64,000 bases of DNA from Pseudoips prasinana (GCA_951640165.1 OX621258.1:3247501-3311500), one strand, 5' to 3'; shown: positions 41,422 to 53,395, counted from the first letter of the stretch. The notes: generated from the letters alone by a model not told the origin. Made by a program: numbers and translations.

Positions 41422-42585
41422 GCATATACCTCCAAATGTTGGACACATCTCCATTTAGGAAATTTTTATAGGATATTTTACATGCAACGTTATAGTCATA
41501 TCTATATACCTAAATATCTATGTTACTAGAAATAATAATGTATACAACTATATTACTACAAACATATTCTGACTATTTACAAGCGCTTTTTTAAAGTCCA
41601 ACGAGCTATGTCCTGATAGATGCCGAGCGCCAAACGTAATTATACAAATGGTAATTTATACGTTTCGAACAGTAATTACTCGTATATCTACCCCTTAGTA
41701 AAGCAACAAGTTGTCTAAACCTTCCCACATAATTTTCAGTCTTTTACATACCGACAGATTTACAAAGTCAGTTTCATATAGTAAGGTCAAACAAGTTCTG
41801 AGAAGCTGATGTCATAGTAAAACTTAACGTTTTAAAAATAAATATTGCGCAGCGAAGAAATGGTGTAATAGAACGTAAAGACTAAGTCGCCAAGGGTTCC
41901 GTCGAGATTTTTTGGATTTATAGAAGTGATGGGAGCGATTTGCATCCATGTAACTTATATTTTGTCAGCTAAATACTTGAAAAGGGTATGCGTAGCCATA
42001 ATTAAAGTAGGACATACAGCTTAAAAAGTTCTAAGAGCAGGTCGTTTAGGGATTCTTCCAGCTCAAAGAAGAAACTGTAGCTAATAGAATTGCAATGTTG
42101 GCCTTTTTTTTGTATTATTTACCAGGATATATATGTATATCCCAGGATATTTTCAAGGGGAATGCCACCCGAAAAAATGTCTGTGCGTGGGTGTGTCCTA
42201 CTTGTACCGACTAAACTTTACTTGGGGAGGCCCGAGAATGCAGGTATGCTGTTCTGGTGATGTTGTGGTCCTGGGTGAGAATAAGGTAAACAGTTTTTTT
42301 TTGCAAGACACGCAAAATCACCTATGTTTTACCAGCGTGATAGATCTCAGATAGCTGCTTGCCATTGAGTGGAGCCTATACTTGTTTGCGTTGTTGGTAT
42401 TACCTAAAAGTTAGCAAAAAAAAAACATAAAATCACAATGCAAAAACGATTTCTTTGCTCACATCACATGAAAACTGTTTAGTTCCTCTTTAGGTTGGTA
42501 AAGATCGACTCTTTTATGATCTAGTACGGTTGTCAATTGCCGAGTGGCACAGGTAAAATAGGCTTATTCTAACAGTAATATCTAG
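41422..42585. other. Mostly unassigned; Rep-A scrap
   Basis: 41508-41600 is a plus-strand Rep-A end (gactatttacaagcgctttt). From 41600 to 42585 I see no repeat-family match and no coding sequence I recognise. Confidence 0.4.
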
Positions 42586-43090
42586 CTGTAGCGTGTTCAA
42601 CCACTGATAAATGAAGCCCATGCTTCAAATTTCAGTTCGGGCCAAATAATATCACTGTAATTTTCCTGCCAAGAAAGTCCAGACACAGTCCAAAATCTAA
42701 ACGTTAGCGGTGTTATATGCCGGCGAAACGGAGATCACGAAAAACTATCAGTCCTGCTCCAGATTTCTTACCGTTCATGTTGTATAGCCAGTTATATACT
42801 TCCTATTCATTCGCTGTCATAATCCGATGGGCATTATGAGAGTGAATGAATAGACAGTTTTTTCCTGTGGTACAAACAATCGAACGGTTTCCTGTTCTGA
42901 TATTGAGATAAAGAACTGCTTGGCATCAGACTTACAATTAACCTGTTGACGTTTGGCCGAGACCGAAATTCATCAAGGACATTATATAATCTTAACGGAG
43001 ACTAACCATCGCAGGAAACATTGAACATCATAATGTCCTTGACGAATTTCGGTCTCGGCCGAACGTCGACTATTTGCAATTTTATATGTA
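42586..43090 (+). mobile_element. Very old SINE-4 with foldback insertion
   Basis: Degenerate SINE-4 head (tgtagcgtgttcaaccactg) and body (gcattatgagagtgaatgaa) at 42586-42860. Its 3' end (gaatttcggtctcggcc) is at ~43040. The foldback arms at 42871 and 43030 break it. Confidence 0.45.
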
Positions 43091-43190
43091 AAATTGCAAA
43101 TAATCTTCGATCAGGTCCATTGTAAGTCTGATGCAGTTCTTTATCTCAATATCAGAGCAGGAAACCATTCGATTGTTTTTATCAGTACCT
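42871..43190. repeat. Foldback with ~115- to 155-bp arms
   Basis: Arms 42871-42986 and 43030-43190 are inverted copies (gatattgagataaagaactg / cagttctttatctcaatatc; cgagaccgaaatt / aatttcggtctcg). The right arm holds an extra small hairpin (43072-43103, tgcaattttatatgtaaaat). Confidence 0.8.
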
Positions 43191-43680
43191 TGTCATCGCG
43201 GAAGCAGTGGTCTGTAATGTCTGGTCTTATATCTCCTGACTTTCTTGGAATTCTAATTGTTGTAAAGGACCATTCATATTAGTAAGTCACATCGAAATTG
43301 TTAAACGTGTGCCAACAGAACTTAATTTGATCCCCGACCGTTAAAATGTACGTTTGTAGCGTTGCATTCAGACTATTTCCCATCCCTGATTGATGAAAAA
43401 GTAATTCCTTATCTTAATATCAGAGCAGGAAACCATTCGATTGTTTTTATCAGTGTCTTGTCATCGTGGAAGCAGTGGTCTGTAATGCCTGGTCTTATAT
43501 CTCCTGACTTTCTTAGAATTCGAATTGTTGTAAACGACCATTCCTATTAGTAAGTTACATCGAAATTGTTAAACGTGTGGCAACAGATCTGATTTGGATC
43601 CCTGATACTTAAAAGGTACTTTCAAAGCGTTGCAATCAGACTATTTCCTATCCCTGATAGATGAAAAAGTACGTTATTAA
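43110..43680 (+). repeat. 268-bp tandem repeat, ~2.1 copies
   Basis: atcagagcag recurs at 43151 and 43419, cagactatttcc at 43369 and 43637; the period is 268. The first unit overlaps the right foldback arm. Both units can be translated as NIRAGNHSIVFIS...QWSVM.GLISPDFL, but differences are not mainly synonymous, so I treat it as non-coding. Confidence 0.8.
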
Positions 43681-44025
43681 AAACGACCGTGTCTTAGACC
43701 ACATGACTGAAATAAAACTTAAATAGGTATACGAAACGTATCTGGCCATGAGATAAAGAGGGTAATAAAATGTGCGCTCGTACCTCTCTCTTGGCCTTAC
43801 AGTAATACACTAAGCTCTATCTCTTTCTATCTTTACTAACTTATATCTCCCTCTCAACTACCGTTCGCTTCGCTCGATCACGCTTTCGTCACGCATTCAC
43901 TAGCTTACTAGTCAAGCGTGCCTAAATTGTGTTCTTGTTTTTCTTTTTCTAGACCGAATCAGGTTAGTTTTAAAAATATTATTATTCTGTTTCAATAAAA
44001 ATGAAACCGTTGGTCGTCTTATTAT

Positions 44026-44165
44026 AATAATAATAATAATATCTAGGGACAATGTCACACAGATCATCCTAGCCCCAAACTAAGCAAAGCTTGTACTACG
44101 GGTACCAGGCGACGATATACATACTTATATAGATAGATAAATACATAGAATACATTAGAATATTT
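44026..44165 (-). mobile_element. SINE-2 copy, head missing
   Basis: ATT-rich tail at the left, then agatcatcctagccccaaac and gcttgtactacgggtaccag. Ends before the tRNA-like head. Confidence 0.8.
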
Positions 44166-45515
44166 TTAAACGATATGAGCTGAAGGCCCGACAATCTGCA
44201 ACTATTCAATACAAATATGTTGATAGAAACGATAGTTTACTAAGAAAATTGGCTATGGAAGCTATCTTCGGGCGCAACAACGCCATACCGACTAGGAGCT
44301 CAAGTGGTCGCCATGACTGAAATCCGTTCGACCAATCATCAAATTAGTTCAACAATTAGTATTGTTTTGTACATGTGTAGTGTAGTGCATCAACTACTAA
44401 TTTACAAAACAATATCACGGCATAGGAATGCTTATCCAATTTTCCATTTAATTTCAAAAGTATATAACTCTTTTTTATTATTTTATGATATTTTACTTCA
44501 ATATGACACGATTAGGTAAATTAAATTGATAATATTGAAAATATACTTTTATTGATGGAATTGAAACTTTTATTAAATAGAAAAATAATGATTAAAAAAG
44601 ATTCATATTGGTGTACGCAACAATCGGAGCCAATGACATTCAAATTAATTATATTTACAAAACAATGACGTCACAGCTGCAGTTTGGTTAGTGTAAATAC
44701 TCCTTAAACCAAAGACAGATACAGTTTGCAGTCTACTTTTTGCGCTTGGCTGCATTTTCAAGGTTATACAGCGTCTGGTCTTAATTGTATTAAAACTTTC
44801 GTCCGAAATTTCTTGATGTCTGATCTAACATGTTATTATTTCCATTCACTGGTCGCTCAAACAGCCATTAAGAATTTTTGTTTTAGCTTCACCAACGTGT
44901 GTTAGTGTATTAAAATTTGTTGGTAAAAGTTATACCTATGTTTTTAACTGTATGTGGCTATAGGTAATGAGAATATCGCCTTTAATAATTTCTTAAATCC
45001 AGTTTTGAAAGTCAGATTTATATTTTTGAAGGAACATTGGCATTATGGCATCAGAGTTGCATGTAAAAGGAATTGTTACCATTAATTTATTTATGAAAAT
45101 TTATCCCACCAAACACATAAATGTAAAAAGTAATGTTTTTGGCCACTCGCACCTACATTTTATTCCCTGCACCTATTTCCATCGCGAGTGAATACTCTTG
45201 CGTTCTCATATTGATCTTCGAACCTATACAGGAGACAGTGGGCAATTTTAAACTCCCAGCAACACGTTATACATAGGCGAAAGGTACTGGTTAATTTAGT
45301 ATTTATTAAAATGAATCTAAAATGACGCCCGAATAAAAGAAATAAATCCCTATATTGTGGGAAATCATCCATATTCAAAAGATATTTGTGGGTCTTACAA
45401 ATAATTATCCTGGCCGCGGCTCTAATCCGAAACGCATGGACGCCAAGATAGTAGCAAGGTGTGCAGTCACTATAATAAGATACTATAATAAATAAGTCAC
45501 TTTAAAATTCGTGGC
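44166..45515. other. Unassigned AT-rich stretch
   Basis: The longest stretch here without recognised repeats or coding sequence. Only short open frames, and none shows a known motif. Confidence 0.45.
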
Positions 45516-45518
45516 TTT

Positions 45519-45769
45519 GATTTTATAGCAAGACAAATTGAAAACAATTATAATTTCCAATTTTAGAGCAAGACACATTCAAGAACATTTCTAATTTCAA
45601 ATTTTATAGCAAGACAAATTCAAGAACAATTCTAATTTCCAATTTTATAGCAAGACAAATTCAAGAACAATTCTAATTTCCAATTTTATAGCAAGACAAA
45701 TCCAAGAACAATTATAATTTCCAATTTTATAGCAAGAAAAATTCAAGAACATTCTAATTTCCAATTTTT
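45519..45769. repeat. 42-bp minisatellite, ~6 copies
   Basis: Unit tatagcaagacaaattcaag + aacaattctaatttccaatt + tt, with a few substitutions per copy. The period is a multiple of three, so an open frame on the minus strand (from ~45645) persists by chance. Confidence 0.88.
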
Positions 45770-46676
45770 TTGTTTCATTTAAATTGATCAAGATTTTACA
45801 GCATCTTACGGTAAATATTTTCCTTAGCAACAAAGGTAGAACTTCTCCCTCCAGCTGTAATAAAAACATGACAGGCATTTGTGATGATGTCCCATAAAAA
45901 AATTATACTTTAAAGGGCAAAATGTATGCACTTAAAATATTGGATCACTAACCATAATTTTATGATCTCTAATAAATTTAAAGACGCACTTTCTCGTCCT
46001 CGCACCTGCCCCGCCTCAAGGTTTTTCGCACTTTTTTTGTCGGCCTTCTATTTTTTTTCTTCTTTATCTTATGAACGTCGTCGCGGCACTGACTCATTCG
46101 TATAAAGCCAAGCTTTCGTGACAGTTTCGTTACGTAATCGTTTTTATTGCAAGCACATGTTCCGGTGTCGAGTTTTTTGGTTCTTGTTGGATCAATAAGT
46201 GAGTGCTTTTTGTTGGAATTTCCTTATGTTTTTTGTGCAGAAAAATGTTCTAATGCTTGTCTATTTTTTTAAATGTCTATTTAGCTATTTAATTAGAAAA
46301 TAAAATAGAATTAATTAATACTAAAATGTTAATATTATTATTATATTATTTTATAATTCACGCTGAAAATCCGGAGATTTGGAACTTATGATCCTATTAA
46401 TTTGCGTATTCGTTATACAGATACCAAACTTTTGTTTTCAGTATTGTCACTTCTTGTTCTCTTTCACATTCGATTAAAATTGTTTTAAAATAGACACGAA
46501 ATTAAAAAAAACATGCATTTAAATTAAACCCCAATTTATTTTAGTGAGTTTAACTTGGTTTTTATAAGTTGTAACATGAATAGTAGAGAGCAAGAAGACT
46601 ATTTTTTAGGTCTTCATAATGTCTGACCTGATCGACATAAGTTGAGGGGAAATTAATCTTTTTTTTGTGTATTATA
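45770..46676. other. Unassigned; possible promoter/first-exon patch
   Basis: At 46085-46205 a less AT-rich segment (gcggcactgactcattcgta, taaagccaagctttcgtgac) ends in a donor-like aataagtgagtg. I see no coding exon, so this is only a hint. Confidence 0.3.
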
Positions 46677-46925
46677 AAAATATCCTGGGGACATTATTCA
46701 CACACGGCCATCTGATCCCAAACTAAGCAGAGCTAATACTATGGAAACCAGATAACTGATACTACCTTTATTTTGTAAATACATACTTAATTATATAGAT
46801 AATTACACCCAGACTCAGGACAAACAGCATTCATGCATACAAAAATCTGTCCTGGGTGGGAATCGGACCCACGACCTGCGGCACGAAAGGCAAGCATTTA
46901 CCAACCACGTCAACCAGCCCGTCAA
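46677..46925 (-). mobile_element. SINE-1 copy, full length
   Basis: Tail cacacggccatctgatccca, body, then B-box complement gggaatcggacccacgacct and A-box complement near gcatttaccaaccacgtcaa. A good reference copy for the family. Confidence 0.88.
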
Positions 46926-46995
46926 GTTAATATTCCACGCATTGCTTTTCATATGCATATTAAATTAGTAAAGTTACATCTATCACTTTATTAAA

Positions 46996-47385
46996 CCTGC
47001 TCGTGTGGCGCAGTGGCTGAGACAGTCACCTCGCCGCTTCGTGTCGCGGGTTCGAGTCCCGCGCCGGACAACTATTTGTGTGACCCATAAATAGTTGTTC
47101 TGAGTCTGGATGTAATTTTTACATACAAAGACTCACGCCTGTTTCCCAGAGGGGTAGGCAGAGACAACGGATCTCCATTTGTCACGATCTTTGCACACGT
47201 CTTTTGCCTCGATTACTGTCATTATATTCTTCATACATGCTCGCCGGCTTAGGGTACTTCTGACCTGCCCTTTCTTGAGAACGTCTCTGATTTGGAAAGT
47301 TTGTAATTTTTGTCCGTCTATTATGTTTGTAAAGTACACAGCGACTCAGGGACTAGATGAAAGCGGGCGTTATCTTTTAAAAAAA
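46996..47385 (+). mobile_element. SINE-3 reference copy, split by LINE-G
   Basis: Complete tRNA-like head with A box gtggcgcagtggctgag and B box gggttcgagtccc, then the body (caactatttgtgtgacccat). It is interrupted at 47121-47302 and continues to the tail (gtttgtaaagtacacagcga). Confidence 0.88.
47121..47302 (-). mobile_element. LINE-G 3' end with 9-bp target duplication
   Basis: Flanked by gtaattttt at 47112-47120 and 47303-47311. The minus strand encodes the family C-terminus ([20 protein letters not shown], then SAYPSGKQA and stop). Confidence 0.88.
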
Positions 47386-47990
47386 TAAAAATGAAACCGT
47401 ATTTATATTATTTATTCTACATATATTTATTAAAGAACTAGGAATATTTTCACAAATCTGACAAAATAAAATTTTCGGATATATGTTTTACATCCCAGTG
47501 TTAGTAAAAATCATCACGATTTTTGCAACACTGTTAATATAATGTTAATTGTAATACTATATTTATATAAAAAATAACACACTTTCCAAATAAAATAATC
47601 ATTAAGGCTATTATTTTCTTTGGGAATTGTAGGGTTTTACTTTTCTTATAAGTTATTTTTTTTTTCTTATATATAGCTTATATGCTAATATTATTAGGGT
47701 TGCATAAATCAATATGGGTCTAACTGATTTAGTCAAGCTATATTAATAAAATTATAAAATCGTACGTAAAACCGTAAAAGAAATTGTTAAAAACAATGAT
47801 CGCATCTAGAGGAGGTTTGACCGCCTTCCGGATATAGGGTAGAATGGAGCAAGATCTATCGTCAAAATCGTAACATTGCACCAATTGGATAGAAAAAAAA
47901 GAGAAGAGATAAAAAGAGTTCCCGTAGCCTATAACGATGGCCTTCCATGACGGATTTTTTCAGATTATTTATTTACTACATAAAACATGT
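47386..47990. other. Unassigned AT-rich stretch
   Basis: No gene or repeat recognised. Confidence 0.4.
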
Positions 47991-48419
47991 TCATCGGTTT
48001 CATATAGTAAACAAAAATATACTGAATCTGTAGTATATTTCGGTTTGTTATCTAGCCAATTATAGGGTTTTTTATATATAAAACTATCTGTGCCCCGCGG
48101 TTTTACCCGCGTATTAAATTTAAGTAATATTTTAAGTTAATTAGAACATACAGCATACCAATACTAATATATTTCTTAAAGACGATTTGAAATGAAATGC
48201 AAAACAAAACGTTTCAGAAAGACGTAGTAACTTTAGATAGAAGTGCAATCTATCTTTAATCTTCGATAGGCCTGTGAAGTTTTTATTATTGAGACGACAG
48301 TAATGGAAAGATAACACTTAACTAGGTAGTTAAGTGTTATTATATTAGATAGCTATCCAAGATAGGTATCTTGGATAGCTATCGTTGTTTAACTGACAAT
48401 AGATTTTTGAGATCGGCCG
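47991..48419. repeat. Outlying minisatellite unit, Helitron end and hairpins
   Basis: 47991-48082 is a diverged 65-bp-type unit. 48090-48120 is a mutated Helitron 3' end in reverse (ctgtgccccgcggttttacc). Two perfect hairpins follow: gataacacttaact / agttaagtgttat (48309-48340) and gatagctatccaagata / tatcttggatagctatc (48348-48382). Confidence 0.6.
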
Positions 48420-49294
48420 ATAGTAAACAGAATACTACAGAATATAGCCAATTATAGGTACTCACTTATCTCCATCGATTTGATATAGTAGACAGAAATA
48501 TACTGAACATAGCCAATTATAGGGCCTCACTTATCCTCGTCGATTTCATATAGTGAACAGAAATATAGTGAACATGCCAATTATAGACCCTCACATACCC
48601 CCGTACATTTCTTATAGTGAACAGAAATATACTGAACATAGGCAATTATAGGTCCTCACTTATCCTCATCGATTTCATATAGTGAACAGAAATATACTGA
48701 ACATGCCAATTATAGATCCTCACATATCCCCATCGATTTCTTATAGTGAACAGAAATATACGTAACATAGGCAATTGCAGGTCCTCGCTTATCCCCATCA
48801 ATTTCATATAGTGAACAGAAATTTACTGAACATAGCCAATTATAGGTCCTCACTTATCGTCATCTATTTCATATAGTGAACAGAAATATACTGAACATAG
48901 GCAATTACAGATCCTCACTTATCCCCATCGATTTCTTATCGTGAACAGAAATATACTGAACATATGCAATTACAGGTCCTCACTTATCCCCGTCGATTTC
49001 ATATAGTGAACAGAAATATACTCAACATAGCCAATCATATTATGTCCTCACTTATCCTCATCGATTTCATATAGTGAACAGAAATATACTGAACATAGCC
49101 AATTATAGGTCCCCACTTAACCTCATCGATTACATATAGTGAACAGAAATATACTGAACATAGCCAATTATAGGTCCCCACTTATCCTCATCGATTACAT
49201 ACAGTGAACAGAAATATACTGAAGATAGCTTAATATAGATACTCACTTATCCCATCAATTTTATATAGTAAACAGAAATAGACTACAGATTTAG
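48420..49294 (+). repeat. 65-bp minisatellite, ~13 copies
   Basis: Unit gtgaacagaaatatactgaa + cataggcaattataggtcct + cacttatcctcatcgatttc + atata. Copies vary by point changes and 1-4 base indels. 65 is not a multiple of three, so it is non-coding. Isolated diverged units lie at 47991 and ~49595-49680. Confidence 0.92.
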
Positions 49295-49437
49295 TTCTAA
49301 ATGCTTTCATATCCAACAGCAAGCAAAAACAAGCCGCATCTCCAAATACCTGTATGTACCTAGAAATAATTATCTTTATTTCTCCTTTTTTTCAGGTCTT
49401 CATTCTTTATTTTAAAATACAAAATAATATAGTATAG

Positions 49438-49568
49438 ATAAATTACAACAAGTCAAGAAAAAACAATTGTGCTCATCGCCCAAAAAATTGTTAGGTACCA
49501 CCTAATGTTGTGGTTAGGTGGTTACAAATCTTTGAGTGATGAGCACAATTATTTTTCTTGCCTCGGTA
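49438..49568. repeat. Foldback of SINE-like sequence
   Basis: Arms taaattacaacaagtcaaga... and ...cttgcctcggtataattta, with inner taggtaccaccta / taggtggttac. The text resembles the SINE-2 middle (caattgtgctcatcgcccaa) present in both orientations. Confidence 0.7.
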
Positions 49569-49953
49569 TAATTTATCTATAATATATATTTTTTTAAACC
49601 GAAATATACTACAGAAAGTCAATTACAGGTCCTTACTTGTCCCCATCGGCATCATAATATAGTAAACAGAAATATATTTAGTACAGAGAGCCACCTAACC
49701 ACTACACCAACAGGTTTATTTACTTAACTTTTACAATTATTTTACTAAATATAAAAAAAAAACTTGTAGCGAGAATTATTTTTTATAATGGACATCAGTT
49801 ACCATGATCATCAGAATCTAAGGATACCTTAATACCAAATTATTTACTACTTTATATATTCTATAAAAAGTTTACATAATGAAAAAAAAACATATAGACC
49901 ATAACCTCTTTTGTTCTATTTTCAAAATTCCAAAATGTTATTAAAAAAACCGG

Positions 49954-50535
49954 GCAAGTGCGAGTCAGACTCGCCCATGAAGGGTTCCGCAGCAGCAAGT
50001 ATTTCAGTTGATTAAATGAAAGGTAAAGTGCGGTTTACGATTTATGACGCATTAAAAAAAAATACGTACTAGATCTCGTTCAAACTAATTTCCGTTGTTA
50101 GTTTACATGGTAATGTACATTATATATTTTTTTTAGTTTTATTTTTCTCTTATTGTAGAAGCTACAGGGGGGGGGGGGGGGACACTCATTTTTCCACTTT
50201 GGAAGTGTCTCTCACCCAAACTATTCACTTTAGAAATCTCCTTCAGTTTAAAAACCTCAATATAATTTTTGAAGACCTATCCATAGATACCCCACATGTA
50301 TGGGTACGATGAAAAAAATTTTTGGAGTTTCATATCTATGTATGGGGAACCCGCAAAATTATTATTCTTTTTTTATTTTTGTGTAAAATTCATAATTCGG
50401 TTCACAGAATACATCTACTTATCAACACTACAGCTCTTACAGTTTCGGAAAGAAGTGGCTGTGATATACGGACGGACAGCCAGACAGAAATGACGAATCT
50501 ATAAGGGTTCCGTTTTTTGCCATTTGGCTACGGAA
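49954..50535. mobile_element. Lepidopteran ggttccg repeat
   Basis: Starts accgggcaagtgcgagtcag...gaagggttccgc and ends taagggttccgttttttgcc...ctacggaaccctaaaa; the ends carry inverted agggttccg. I know this sequence as abundant in moths and butterflies but cannot name its class. It contains a 16-G run (50167-50182). Confidence 0.6.
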
Positions 50536-50640
50536 CCCTAAAAATGGAATGCGGCTAGATATCGTGTTACTTCGCAGGATATATTTCTCCAAATGACCTC
50601 CAGAAGACAGTCCTAAACGATCCCTAAATAAATAAACAGT

Positions 50641-51370
50641 ATCACAGCGATGCAACTACCTTGTACAAAGGCTCAAGGAGAATCAGCAGCTGCTGGTAAG
50701 TGACCAAACCGTGCGAAGGAGGTTCCTTGAAGTTGGTATTCATGCTCGAAGACCAGTTTACGTTCCAGCATTGCGATGTCGCAATCGCGATTATCGGCTT
50801 AAGTGGGCTTGAAAGCATTTACCATGAGTGACGAGCTGCTATGGTCTTTGGTGCTCATCATCGATGCGTCCAGGTTTGGGTTTCATTTGCTTCCACAAAG
50901 AACACACATTTGAAGAACTACAGTGAGAGTTAGCCGTCTAGGATATTCTCAAGAGGTCCACTGATATCAAGTTAGGACAGTCATGGTGTGAGCAGGATTT
51001 CCTCTTGGTGGAAGAACCCAGCTCGTTTGGATCCAAGGTAACATGACTGCATAAACATACTACGAGGAGGTAGTAGAGCCCGTTGTTGTTCCACACAGAA
51101 AACAAATAGGCCAGGATATTTCTACTCATGCACGATAATGCTCCCATACGGCACGGCTGGTGTCGAAAGCCCTTCGAGACCACGCTATTCAAGTTTTGGA
51201 TTAGCCATCACAGAAGCCTGGCTGCAATCCTATCGCGCATGCCTGGTACATGTAACAACGAAAAGCTGAGAAATATCTCGCCAAAATTGACGACGGAATA
51301 ACAACTTTATGAATACTTGCAAAGATTATGGGACCTCATACTGCAGTAAAACATTGACAATTTAATGTTT
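50641..51370 (+). pseudogene. Tc1/mariner transposase remnant
   Basis: In one frame from ~50670 the sequence gives VSDQTVRRRFLEVGIHARRP, the second helix-turn-helix region of Tc1-type transposases, then RLKWA. Later in the same frame MHDNAPIRHG (51128) corresponds to the second catalytic Asp block (DNA-H). Many stops and indels lie between. The first and third acidic residues cannot be placed with certainty, and terminal inverted repeats were not found. It would have cut and pasted at TA; it is dead here. Confidence 0.75.
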
Positions 51371-51839
51371 TTTTTTATGAACAATGAATGTCGACTTGTA
51401 ATTAATGTAAGAGATGGCAGCACTGTTTATTATTAATAATAAGATTTCGTAATTTGAATTAAAGTTATTAGTTTTATAAGAAGAAATGAGGTTGTTTTTT
51501 ATCACTTTAATTCTATATACCTACGGTGGTAAAAATAATTAAGATTTTATTTAAAACGAAAAAAAAACACGTAGGTATGTTTCTTTTGTTTTTATTAAAG
51601 ACTAAAATAATCTATCATACTTTGATTTACTATACCTATCAGAAAATTCTTCAGGGATCTTTAGATATTGTGATGAAAATATAAAATATCCCTAGATGAT
51701 GTGTGTATTATAAAAAAGCACTCGTGAATTTATAACTATGTTCATTAAAAAAAAAGTTTTATTTTAAAAGGTTTTAAGTTTTTTTACCGACTCTAAAAGT
51801 TATTTGCGTGTCGTTGCAACGTGAAAATATTCCAAGAGG
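51371..51839. other. Unassigned AT-rich stretch
   Basis: No gene or repeat recognised. Confidence 0.4.
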
Positions 51840-51950
51840 CGCTGGATGCCGATGGGGTACTGATAGACCTATGGCTGGTCTATGGTTATGGCTATTCATG
51901 AGGGAAGGAAGCAGTATATGTCTTTCGGCTCAATGATGAACCGATTTTAA
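51840..51950 (+). pseudogene. LINE-W scrap
   Basis: gcgctggatgccgatggggt through atgtctttcggctcaatgat resembles the very end of LINE-W, strongly decayed. Confidence 0.4.
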
Positions 51951-52011
51951 AAGAAGGACGTTAATAATTTGACTGTATATTATTATTGCTGTACTTATGT
52001 TTAACTTCGAC

Positions 52012-52378
52012 TGCCTCATTGGTCTAGCGGTAGCGTGTTCACCTGCAGAGAACGAGGTCCCGGGTTCAAATCCCGGGTTGGGCCAAAAAGTGACTTTTCT
52101 GTAAAAAGAAAAATTCTCAGCATCAGCCCGAAGTCTGGGAGTTGGCGGTATTATACCCCCGTGCCTAGGAGAGCACGTAAAGCCGTCGGTCCTGTGCCTG
52201 ACCTCTTTTCGGTCGTTTCGCCTAGGCATCCCACGGATCATGAGAGTGATGGAATAGAAAGTCCTCCTGTGTTTGCGCACACACTTGAGCACTATAATAT
52301 GTCCCGCGCAGATGGCTAATCTCTGTTGAGACTGGCCGCCTTGGTCGAAATTCGGCTAGGAGGACATTATTATTATTA
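52012..52378 (+). mobile_element. SINE-4 reference copy
   Basis: tRNA-like head gcctcattggtctagcggta with B box gggttcaaatccc, body (aagtctgggagttggcggta), conserved end (gagactggccgccttggtcg) and an ATT tail. Confidence 0.88.
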
Positions 52379-52449
52379 CTTATGTTGACGCTTCTGGTCA
52401 ACCTACTTCTACAGCAAAAATCACGATTGCAATGAAATGGGTTGAAAAC

Positions 52450-52565
52450 ATAATAATTACTTTGTACGGGACGTCGCTGGAAGCGGGTAGAAGACTAGGA
52501 ATTGTAGCGATCTTTGGGGAGGCCTTTGTCTAGCAACTCTTTGTCATTGGGCTGATATGATAATA
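52450..52565 (+). pseudogene. LINE-W scrap
   Basis: gacgtcgctggaagcgggta and ggggaggcctttgtctagca, then gggctgatatgataata: the last ~110 bp of the family. Confidence 0.5.
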
Positions 52566-52830
52566 ATATAATAATAATAATAATATCTAGGGACTATGTC
52601 ACACAGATCATCCTAGCCCCAACCTAAGCACAGCTTGTACTATGGGTACCAGGCGACGATATACATACTTGTATAGATAGGTAAATACTTAAATACATAG
52701 AAAGAATCCATGACTCAGAAACAAATATTTGTGCTCATTACACAAATATTTGCACTTACCGGGATTCGAACCCAGGACCACCAGCTTCGTAGGCAGGAGC
52801 ACTACCAACTAGGCTACGGTGACCGTCATA
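52566..52830 (-). mobile_element. SINE-2 copy, full length
   Basis: ATT tail at the left, body (aaacaaatatttgtgctcat), and B-box complement gggattcgaacccaggacca with the A-box side to ctaggctacggtgaccgtc. Confidence 0.88.
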
Positions 52831-53137
52831 TGAATGTATTATGATACGTATAATGATATGACGGTAATTTTATCTTACTCACTGTCAGTGAAGTAACAAA
52901 GTTCATTATAACGCTAATTTGATTTATGGATGTTATAATATTTATGATAGACGTAACCATTTCGGTAATTGCTTGTAACCAACGGAAGATGGGCCCTAGT
53001 GTTGTGCCACAAAAATGGTTAACCATCCGATAAATCGATAGAAATATTTTTTATCGATTTATCGATGATATTGATATAATAGCTGTTTTATTATACTCAA
53101 CTTTAAGTTTTCTTTATTACAATCGATTTTAAAAGAA

Positions 53138-53395
53138 TTTGGCGCTCATAGCTAGATGCTCTCACCGATCCGTAAGTGATCGGCGAGGTAAAGCAACTAG
53201 GCTCGCGGTCAGTCCATAGATAGGTGACCGCCAAAGTGGTTTAATTTCTGAGCGCCTCCGTGCTTCGGAGGGCACGTTAAGGTGTCGGTCCCGGTTGTAG
53301 TCATTAGACAACAGTGGTTAAGCCATGTCAGAGGCCTACTGGGCGGCTTGAGCAACTCTGAAACTAGGGTTACCACTACCCATACGATGAGCAAG
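53138..53395 (+). mobile_element. SINE-5S reference copy
   Basis: The first ~90 bp align with metazoan 5S rRNA: catagctag..., accgatc...gatcggcgaggtaaagcaac, ctcgcggtcagtccatagat, aggtgaccgcc (5S has ...GAAGTTAAGCAAC...GCGGTCAGTAC..GGATGGGTGACCGCC). The internal promoter region is therefore retained. Body gcgcctccgtgcttcggagg to tcagaggcctactgggcggc; short degenerate tail. Confidence 0.82.

Noticed and set aside
43094..43550. Duplicated 62-codon peptide
   Set aside because: The similar translations follow from the 268-bp repeat; base changes are not concentrated at third positions.
48420..49294. CRISPR array
   Set aside because: The units are contiguous 65-bp repeats with no unique spacers, in eukaryotic DNA.
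50167..50182. G-run as a G-quadruplex regulator
   Set aside because: A single 16-G homopolymer inside a dispersed repeat; no gene nearby to regulate, and homopolymer length is error-prone.
52012..52085. Functional tRNA genes
   Set aside because: The tRNA-like heads (52012, 46996, 28301 and others) lack consistent acceptor and anticodon stems and are always followed by SINE bodies, so they are SINE promoters.
53138..53230. True 5S rRNA gene
   Set aside because: Alignment with 5S is clear but gapped and mutated, has no terminator T-run and runs on into the SINE body.
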